In this document: positions 27,768-32,800 of the stretch, piece after piece
How positions within the stretch are numbered: the stretch's first letter is position 1
How the letters are laid out: each line of letters starts with the position of its first letter
NCBI RefSeq assembly: GCF_026274175.1
Contig: NZ_JAPHNL010000307.1
Span: 1-32,800, forward strand
Source of the DNA: Streptomyces beihaiensis
GTDB taxonomy: Bacteria > Actinomycetota > Actinomycetes > Streptomycetales > Streptomycetaceae
Reading direction: 5' to 3'
Length of the DNA: 32,800 nucleotides
Notes under the pieces: model-generated
The model's database searches: none
The model's input: the letters and a program-made list of their open reading frames with translations, nothing else
Told to the model about the DNA's origin: nothing
Program-made: the position numbers and the translations under genes

Positions 27768-28781
27768 ATGGCCGCTCCCGCTCCCGCATATGCACTCATC
27801 GCCACTGACCTGGACGGAACACTGCTGCGTGGCGACGACACCGTGTCGGACCGCACCCGGGACGCCCTCGCGGCGGCCGCGGCTGCCGGAGCCCGGCACA
27901 TCGTGGTGACAGGACGGCCCGCGCCGCGCGTGAAACCGCTCCTCGACGATCTCGGCAGCGGGGGCCGCCTCGCCGTATGCGCGCAGGGGGCGCAGCTGTA
28001 CGACGCCGTGGCGGACCGGTTGCTGTGGTCGCTCACGCTCGACCTGGAAATGGCGGAGCAGGCGCTCGGCAAGATCGAGGCGGAGGTCGGGCAGGTGTAC
28101 GCGGCCGTCGACCAGGACGGTGTGGACGGCCTCACGCTCATCGAGCCCGGCTACCTCATGCCGCACCCCACACTTCCCGCGGTCCGCGTCCGCCGCCGGG
28201 CCGAACTGTGGGCGCAGCCCATCAGCAAGGTGCTGCTGCGCCACCCCGAGTTGTCGGACGACGAACTGGCTCAGGCGGCCCGTGCGGCGGTCGGCTCGCT
28301 GGCCACGGTCACCATGTCAGGGCCGGGCACTGTGGAACTGCAGCCGACCGGTGTCACCAAGGCCACCGGCCTGGGTCTCGCGGCGGAGCGGCTCGGCGTC
28401 GGGCCCGCCCGGACCCTGGCCTTCGGGGACATGCCGAACGATGTGCCGATGTTCGCGTGGGCCGGGCGCGGTGTGGCCATGGCCAACGCTCACGACGAGC
28501 TGAAGCGAGTGGCCGACGAGGTGACCGCGTCGAACGAGGACGACGGGGTCGCCATCGCCCTGGAGCGGCTGTTCGGCTCTTGCCCCGATGGCCACGTCCG
28601 TCCCGGCGGCCCCGGCCGTCCCGGCCCTGTCGATGGTCTCGACCGCCCCGAGGTCGATCGCTCCGACGTCGATCGCCCCGACACCGGCCGCCCTGACGTC
28701 GTCGACCGCTCCGACATCGATCGCCCCGGCATGGACCGCCACCCCCGCGGCGCCTGCCCGAAGATTGACATCCGGTCTTGA
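27768..28781 (+). CDS. Cof-type HAD-family phosphatase with a repetitive C-terminal extension
   Basis: A 337-residue protein. Residues 1-~270 are a complete HAD subfamily IIB hydrolase: motif I IATDLDGTLL (nucleophile Asp and general-acid Asp), motif II VVTGRP, the cap domain, the Lys/Ser region ISKVLLRH and GVTKATGLGLAAERLG, and motif IV LAFGDMPNDVPMF. These enzymes dephosphorylate sugar phosphates, nucleotides or cofactor phosphates such as flavin or pyridoxal phosphate, and the substrate cannot be told. Residues ~271-337 have no family counterpart. They are Arg/Asp/Pro-rich imperfect repeats (DRPEVDRSDVDRP, DRSDIDRPGMDR) encoded by tandem DNA repeats. The start is ATG 27768, probably leaderless. 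Longer in-frame starts give Arg/Pro-rich sequence with no similarity. Confidence 0.85.
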   Translation: MAAPAPAYALIATDLDGTLLRGDDTVSDRTRDALAAAAAAGARHIVVTGRPAPRVKPLLDDLGSGGRLAVCAQGAQLYDAVADRLLWSLTLDLEMAEQALGKIEAEVGQVYAAVDQDGVDGLTLIEPGYLMPHPTLPAVRVRRRAELWAQPISKVLLRHPELSDDELAQAARAAVGSLATVTMSGPGTVELQPTGVTKATGLGLAAERLGVGPARTLAFGDMPNDVPMFAWAGRGVAMANAHDELKRVADEVTASNEDDGVAIALERLFGSCPDGHVRPGGPGRPGPVDGLDRPEVDRSDVDRPDTGRPDVVDRSDIDRPGMDRHPRGACPKIDIRS

Positions 28782-28792
28782 CCAGTGGCTCC

Positions 28793-28811
28793 CCTCGCCT
28801 GCTGGGCGAGG
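28793..28811 (+). terminator. Hairpin after the HAD gene
   Basis: A 7-bp stem, CCTCGCC / GGCGAGG, with a TGCTG loop, 11 bp after the stop codon. Confidence 0.5.
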
Positions 28812-28823
28812 TCTGGCGATGAG

Positions 28824-28861
28824 GCCCGGCAAGACTGCGGATAAGGTGGACATTGCCGGGC
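28824..28861. repeat. 9-bp inverted repeat upstream of the polyprenyl synthase gene
   Basis: GCCCGGCAA and TTGCCGGGC are perfectly complementary with a 20-base spacer, in the gap between the HAD and polyprenyl synthase genes. It could be an operator or a second terminator-like stem. Confidence 0.4.
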
Positions 28862-29057
28862 ATATTCGATGACTGGGGGTGTGCCCGCGAGGTCTGTGCC
28901 TGCTGATCCGGCTTGTCCGGGCGGGCGCCGCCTGTGATCGAAACGCGACCGGATACGCTGACTTGAGTGATGGCAGCGACACATCGACAAACCGTGTCAT
29001 CGACCGAATGATCGACCGAGTTCGCCATGTGATCGTCAGCAGACAGGAGACCCACTC

Positions 29058-30068
29058 GTGACCGTCGTCGGGACTTTCGGTCTTAGCGTGCGGGACCAGG
29101 CTCTGGAAGCCGATGTCCAGGCCGGGTTGGCCGCCGTCGAGGAGGGGCTGCTCGAGGCGACCAAGAGCGAGGTCCCCTTCATCACGGAGGCCGCCCAGCA
29201 TCTGGTCCGGGCCGGCGGCAAACGTTTTCGGCCACTGCTGGTGACCCTCGCCGCGCAGTTCGGTGACCCGTACGCGCCGGGTGTGGTGCCCTCCGCCGTC
29301 GTCGTCGAGCTCACCCACCTCGCGACGCTCTACCACGACGACGTCATGGACGAGGCCGACGTACGGCGCGGTGTGGCCAGCGCCAACCAGCGGTGGGGCA
29401 ACTCGCTGGCCGTCCTGACCGGCGACTTCCTGTTCGCCCGTGCCTCGCACATCCTCGCCGACCTCGGCCCGGACGCGGTCCGGATCCAGGCGGAGGCGTT
29501 CGAGCGCCTCGTCACCGGCCAGATCCTGGAGACCGCGGGTCCCACCGACGGGCGGGACCCCGTCGAGCACTACCTCGACGTGCTCGGCGGCAAGACCGGC
29601 TCGCTGATCGCCGTGGCGTGTCGTTTCGGCGCGATGATGTCCGGCGCGGACGAGACGGTCGTCGACGTCCTCACCCAGTACGGCGAGCGGCTCGGCGTCG
29701 CCTTCCAGCTCGCCGACGACGTGCTCGACATCGCCTCCGACTCGCACGAGTCCGGCAAGACCCCCGGCACCGACCTGCGCGAGGGCGTCCCCACGCTGCC
29801 CGTCCTGCGGCTGCGTGAGCGCGCCGAGCGGCTCGGGCTCGACGAGGACAAGGCCCTGGTCGAGCTCCTCGACTCCGATCTCACCGACGACGCCCGGCAC
29901 GCCGAGGCCCTGTCCCGGCTGCGCGTCCACCCGGCTCTCGAACAGGCCCGCCACGACACCGTCCGCTACGCCAACGAGGCGCGGGCCACGCTGAGCCCGC
30001 TCCCGGAGTGCGAGGCGAAGCGCGCGCTCGTGGAGCTGTGCGACGCGGTCGTGCACCGCGCCGGCTAG
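29058..30068 (+). CDS. Long-chain polyprenyl diphosphate synthase
   Basis: A 336-residue trans-isoprenyl diphosphate synthase that adds isopentenyl diphosphate units to an allylic primer. It shows GGKRFRP (53-59), the first Asp-rich motif DDVMD (94-98, in TLYHDDVMDEAD), GDFLFARAS, GGKTGSLIAVACRFGA and the second Asp-rich motif DDVLD (220-224). The residue five before the first motif is Ala (A89), not a bulky aromatic chain-stopper, which suggests a long product. In this context a hepta- to nonaprenyl chain for menaquinone is the best guess. Homologues are annotated heptaprenyl, octaprenyl or nonaprenyl synthase without experimental basis for this exact protein. GTG 29058 follows AGGAG. The gene stands alone, and its stop overlaps the left arm of a 17-bp inverted repeat. 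Confidence 0.92.
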   Translation: MTVVGTFGLSVRDQALEADVQAGLAAVEEGLLEATKSEVPFITEAAQHLVRAGGKRFRPLLVTLAAQFGDPYAPGVVPSAVVVELTHLATLYHDDVMDEADVRRGVASANQRWGNSLAVLTGDFLFARASHILADLGPDAVRIQAEAFERLVTGQILETAGPTDGRDPVEHYLDVLGGKTGSLIAVACRFGAMMSGADETVVDVLTQYGERLGVAFQLADDVLDIASDSHESGKTPGTDLREGVPTLPVLRLRERAERLGLDEDKALVELLDSDLTDDARHAEALSRLRVHPALEQARHDTVRYANEARATLSPLPECEAKRALVELCDAVVHRAG

Positions 30069-30384
30069 GGGCTGTCAGGCGGATCGGCGGATCGGCGGAT
30101 TGATGGACCGGCGGATCACCGGATTGATGGATCGGCGGATTGGTGGGTCGGTGGGTCGGTGAATCGGTGGATCTTGTCGGGGGCGCGGGGTCTGCCACGC
30201 CGACCTGCGGCGTTGGGTGGTTGCCGAACCTCCGGCCTCGAATCGAGCTCCGTCCGGCTCGGCGGGGCGGTACCCCTTCGCGTCGACGGCCTCCTCCGCC
30301 TTGCTGCCCGACGCGCCAGGCCGGGCTTGCCCGCACCGATCGGCACGGTCGACAGAGTCCGGCCTGCTCCGCCGGACAGCCCCT
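30067..30384. mobile_element. Possible MITE-like or IS-remnant segment bounded by 17-bp inverted repeats
   Basis: The left arm AGGGGCTGTCAGGCGGA (30067-30083) and the right arm TCCGCCGGACAGCCCCT (30368-30384) are complementary at 16 of 17 positions and bound a 318-bp segment. GGGGCTGT-type ends are common among Streptomyces IS elements. No transposase fragment is recognisable inside, and no clear target duplication is visible (the left flank includes CTA, the right TGG). It starts exactly at the polyprenyl synthase stop codon. The right arm also forms a local hairpin (GTCCGGC / GCCGGAC, 30357-30377), so a simple terminator explanation is possible. Confidence 0.4.
30081..30176. repeat. 8-bp minisatellite, 12 units
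   Basis: Twelve consecutive octamers of the form GGATCGGC with variants (GGATTGAT twice, GGACCGGC, GGATCACC, GGATTGGT, GGGTCGGT twice, GAATCGGT, GGATCTTG). It starts 13 bp after the polyprenyl synthase stop. The period is not a multiple of three, consistent with non-coding DNA. Confidence 0.9.
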
Positions 30385-30474
30385 GGTCGCGTCGAGGTAC
30401 GCGCGTCAGGGTTCCGTCATCCCGTAGTCGTACGCGGAGTTGAGCCCGCGGTCTGACGCTTCTCCCTCGCCGCT

Positions 30475-30506
30475 TTGGTCAGATTGAGTACACCACTCCT
30501 GACCAA
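30475..30506. promoter_or_regulatory. Spaced palindrome upstream of the LolA-like gene
   Basis: TTGGTCAG and CTGACCAA are perfect 8-bp complements with a 16-base spacer, about 90 bp upstream of the start and in locally AT-richer DNA. It is a likely operator or promoter region. No -10/-35 pair could be fixed with confidence. Confidence 0.4.
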
Positions 30507-30596
30507 TTCGGGTGAGAATGGCGGCCTGGGGTGGAGCGCAGTGAACGTGCGCGCAGGATGGTAAGCCGCCGCCGATCACGGAGGTAGGGCAACAAG

Positions 30597-31844
30597 ATGG
30601 CACCGTACGAATCCGACGACAGCCAGAGCACCGGGCGGCGCCGCAAGGCGGCCCGGTACGCGGTCCCCGTGGCCGTGGTGGGGGTGGCCGCGGCGACGAT
30701 CGGGCTCGTCCCGGCACTCGCCGCATCGGGCGATCCGAACCTGCCGAAGATCACCGCACAGCAACTCATCGAGAAGATCGCGAAGTCGGACACCCAGCAG
30801 ATCTCCGGCACCGTGAAGATCAGCACGGACCTGGGGCTGCCGTCGCTCGGCGGCTCGGCCGCCACCTTCATGGGCGGGGGCGGCGGTGGCCGAGGTGGTG
30901 ACGGCGGCGGCGGTTCCGCGGACCCGCGTACCAAGCTGACCGAGCTGGCCACCGGCACGCACACGCTGCGGGTCGCGGCGGACGGCCCCGACCGGCAGAA
31001 GCTGTCGATCCTGGACGACACGTCCGAGTACAGCGTGATCCACAACGGTGACGACGTATGGGCCTACGACAGCAAGTCGAACCAGGCGTTCCACTCGAAG
31101 GACACGGAGACCCGGGAGAAGCACGCGGGCCGCGCGAGCGAGATGCCCGCCACGCCCAAGGAGCTGACCGACCAGATTCTCAAGGCGTCCGCCGACACGA
31201 CGTCGTACAGCGTCGACGGCACGGCGCAGGTCGCGGGCCGGGACGCGTACCGGTTGCAGATCAAGCCGAAGCAGTCCGGCTCGACGGTCGGCTCGGTCAC
31301 GGTCGACGTGGATGCCAAGACCGGCACGCCGCTGAAGTTCACGCTCGCCCCCGCGGGCGGCGGCGCGGCGGTGGTCGACGCGGGCTTCACCAAGGTCGAC
31401 TTCGGTAAGCCGGCCGCGTCCACGTTCGACTTCAAGCCGTCGAAGGGCATGAAGGTCACCGAGGGCGACAAGCAGATGAAGGAACAGAAGCGGCAGAAGG
31501 GGCACCGTCCGGAGTCCGGCGGCCTCGGCGGCCTCGGCGGTCTGACCGGCCACGACGTCAGTGGCGGCAGCGAAGGCGCCAAGGTCGTCGGGAAGGGCTG
31601 GACCTCCGTCGTCGAGTTCGACGCGCCGGGCATGTCGAGCCTGGCGAAGGGCTCGGGCTCCTCCCGGATGCCGGGCGACGCCGCCAAGTTCCTGGACTCC
31701 CTCGGGGACCAGGTGAAGGGTTCGTTCGGCTCGGGCACGGTCTACTCGACGCGGCTCGTGAACGTACTGATCACCGACCACGGGAAGGTCTACGCCGGTG
31801 CCGTCACCAAGGGCGCGCTGGTGAAGGCGGCCGACGCCGGCTGA
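30597..31844 (+). CDS. LolA-like (lipoprotein-carrier fold) exported protein
   Basis: A 415-residue protein with an N-terminal basic segment and one hydrophobic helix (residues ~20-44, AVPVAVVGVAAATIGLVPAL) that acts as a signal or anchor. The extracytoplasmic part begins with PKITAQQLIEKIAKSDTQQI. It continues with beta-strand-rich sequence typical of LolA/LppX-like half-barrels (SGTVKISTDLGLP, TLRVAADGPDRQKLSILDDTSEY, DVWAYDSKSNQAFH, YRLQIKPK). Near residues 86-106 there is a Gly-rich insertion (FMGGGGGGRGGDGGGG). The C-terminal ~100 residues follow a Lys/Gly-rich linker and may form a second small domain. In Gram-positives such proteins are membrane-associated and of unknown role; LolA activity in the E. 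coli sense is not implied. ATG 30597 has GGAGGT upstream. It is followed by an ABC ATPase gene after a terminator. Confidence 0.8.
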   Translation: MAPYESDDSQSTGRRRKAARYAVPVAVVGVAAATIGLVPALAASGDPNLPKITAQQLIEKIAKSDTQQISGTVKISTDLGLPSLGGSAATFMGGGGGGRGGDGGGGSADPRTKLTELATGTHTLRVAADGPDRQKLSILDDTSEYSVIHNGDDVWAYDSKSNQAFHSKDTETREKHAGRASEMPATPKELTDQILKASADTTSYSVDGTAQVAGRDAYRLQIKPKQSGSTVGSVTVDVDAKTGTPLKFTLAPAGGGAAVVDAGFTKVDFGKPAASTFDFKPSKGMKVTEGDKQMKEQKRQKGHRPESGGLGGLGGLTGHDVSGGSEGAKVVGKGWTSVVEFDAPGMSSLAKGSGSSRMPGDAAKFLDSLGDQVKGSFGSGTVYSTRLVNVLITDHGKVYAGAVTKGALVKAADAG

Positions 31845-31858
31845 CCAGGACGTCAGAC

Positions 31859-31901
31859 GCCGCGGGAGGGACGGGGCACACGCCACCGCCCCTCCCGCGG
31901 C
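31859..31901 (+). terminator. Terminator after the LolA-like gene
   Basis: A 12-bp perfect stem, GCCGCGGGAGGG / CCCTCCCGCGGC, with a 19-base loop, 14 bp after the stop codon. It separates this gene from the ABC ATPase. Confidence 0.8.
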
Positions 31902-31929
31902 CGTACGTGGATGAGGGGCAGGGAGTGCC

Positions 31930-32800
31930 ATGGACGACGCCGCCGAGGACGTAGGGGCCGAGGCCGGGGTGGGAGCCGGGGGCGAAGTGGGTGCCGGATC
32001 TGGGCGCGAAATTGAGGCCCGAACCGCAACCGCAACCGGAATCGGAACCAGAACCGGAACCGGAACCGAAGCCGGAGCCGAAGCGGAAGCGGGAGCAGGT
32101 CGCTCCGCCACGGGCGCGCGCCCCGTCATCGAGACCCGCGAGCTCACCAAGCGGTACCGCGGCGGCCAGCTCGCCGTCGACCGGCTCAGCCTCACCGTCC
32201 CGGAAGGCGCCGTCTTCGGGTTCCTGGGCCCGAACGGGTCCGGCAAGACCACCACCATCCGCATGCTGATGGGCCTGATCGAGCCCACCTCCGGCGCCGT
32301 CGACGTCCTGGGCCGCCCGATGCCGCGCGCGAGCCGCGCGGTCCTCCCTCACGTGGGCGCGCTCATCGAGGGCCCGGCGTTGTACGGGTTCCTGACCGGC
32401 CGCGACAACCTGCTGCGCTACGACTCGGCCGACCCGGACGCCGACCCGCGCACCCGTAAGGACCGGGTGGCCGCGGCGCTCGACCGGGTGGGCCTGACGG
32501 CCGCCGCGGGCAAGAAGGCGAAGGCGTACTCGCTGGGCATGAAGCAGCGGCTCGGGCTCGCGGCGGCGCTGCTCCAGCCGCGCCGCCTGCTCGTGCTCGA
32601 CGAGCCGACGAACGGCCTGGACCCGCAGGGCATGCGCGAGATCAGGACGCTGGTGCGTGAACTGGCCTCCGACGGCACCACGGTCTTCCTCTCCTCGCAC
32701 CTCCTCGACGAGATCGAACAGGTCTGTACACACGTCGCGGTGATGGCGCAGGGGCGGCTCATCACTCAGGGGCCGGTCGCCGAACTGTCGGCGGGCGCCC
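31930..32800 (+). CDS. ABC transporter ATP-binding protein (BcrA/ABC-2 type), 3' end outside the window
   Basis: The first 290 codons of an ATPase. From residue ~66 it is a standard ABC domain: ETRELTKRYRGGQLAVDRLS, Walker A GPNGSGKTT (100-108), the signature YSLGMKQRLGLAAALL (the LGMKQ variant usual in bacitracin/ABC-2-type exporters), Walker B LLVLDEPTNGLDP and the H-loop VFLSSHLLDEIE. A permease gene would be expected next. Residues 1-65 are an unusual low-complexity lead (Ala/Gly/Glu, then Thr-Gly/Thr-Ala dipeptides) made by tandem GGAACC-like hexamers. ATG 31930 has GGGAG before it, but a later start could be the real one: GTG codons at 31975 and 31987 also lie in frame. The gene continues beyond 32800. 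Confidence 0.9.
   Translation, partial: MDDAAEDVGAEAGVGAGGEVGAGSGREIEARTATATGIGTRTGTGTEAGAEAEAGAGRSATGARPVIETRELTKRYRGGQLAVDRLSLTVPEGAVFGFLGPNGSGKTTTIRMLMGLIEPTSGAVDVLGRPMPRASRAVLPHVGALIEGPALYGFLTGRDNLLRYDSADPDADPRTRKDRVAAALDRVGLTAAAGKKAKAYSLGMKQRLGLAAALLQPRRLLVLDEPTNGLDPQGMREIRTLVRELASDGTTVFLSSHLLDEIEQVCTHVAVMAQGRLITQGPVAELSAGA
32021..32091. repeat. Hexamer-based low-complexity DNA in the ABC ATPase N-terminus
   Basis: Degenerate tandem hexamers of the type GGAACC, GCAACC, GAAGCC and GAAGCG over ~70 bp. The period is a multiple of three, so the frame is kept while the coded dipeptides change. Confidence 0.8.

Larger units (their letters stand above)
30069..30596. other. 528-bp gap before the LolA-like gene
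   Basis: It contains the octamer minisatellite, the inverted-repeat-bounded segment and, near its right end, a spaced palindrome that may regulate the next gene. Short open frames here are low-complexity and not supported as genes. Confidence 0.65.

Overview
The window is a stretch of core chromosome from a high-GC actinomycete, almost certainly Streptomyces. This rests on the extreme third-position GC, the frequent GTG starts, a Sec-exported protein ending in an LAxTG (class E-type) sortase signal, and a gene order (menG, GNAT, geranylgeranyl reductase, NlpC/P60, nuoA-N, recQ, polyprenyl synthase, LolA-like protein, ABC ATPase) that is familiar for that genus. I see no phage, plasmid, CRISPR array, tRNA or rRNA.

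Layout. 1-3.6 kb: the tail of an amidohydrolase-like gene, menG (last step of menaquinone synthesis), a small PASTA protein and a GNAT acetyltransferase on the minus strand, and a FAD-dependent geranylgeranyl-reductase-family enzyme. 3.6-7.4 kb: a gap carrying what looks like the orphan right end (omega-RNA-like double hairpin) of an IS200/IS605 TnpB-type element, then a wall-anchored surface protein converging on an NlpC/P60 peptidoglycan hydrolase across a double terminator, then a ~700-bp divergent control region with a good Rex operator. 7.4-23.6 kb: the complete 14-gene nuoA-N operon for the type I NADH dehydrogenase (complex I), tightly packed with many 4-bp stop/start overlaps and closed by a strong terminator. 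23.7-32.8 kb: recQ, fumarylacetoacetase (minus strand), a Cof-type HAD phosphatase with a repetitive C-terminal extension, a long-chain polyprenyl diphosphate synthase, a LolA-like exported protein and the start of an ABC-transporter ATPase cut by the window edge.

How it fits together. Much of the window concerns menaquinone-linked respiration. The polyprenyl synthase can make the side chain, MenG methylates the ring, the geranylgeranyl-reductase-type enzyme is a candidate for saturating side-chain double bonds, and complex I reduces the resulting quinone with NADH. The Rex operator would tie nuo transcription to the NADH/NAD+ ratio.

Unusual material lies mainly between the conserved genes: the orphan IS605-type end, two adjacent G-rich tandem arrays, an 8-bp minisatellite inside a ~318-bp segment bounded by 17-bp inverted repeats, and low-complexity tails on several conserved proteins. 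I did not find a convincing new multi-gene system. The core genes are ordinary and intact.
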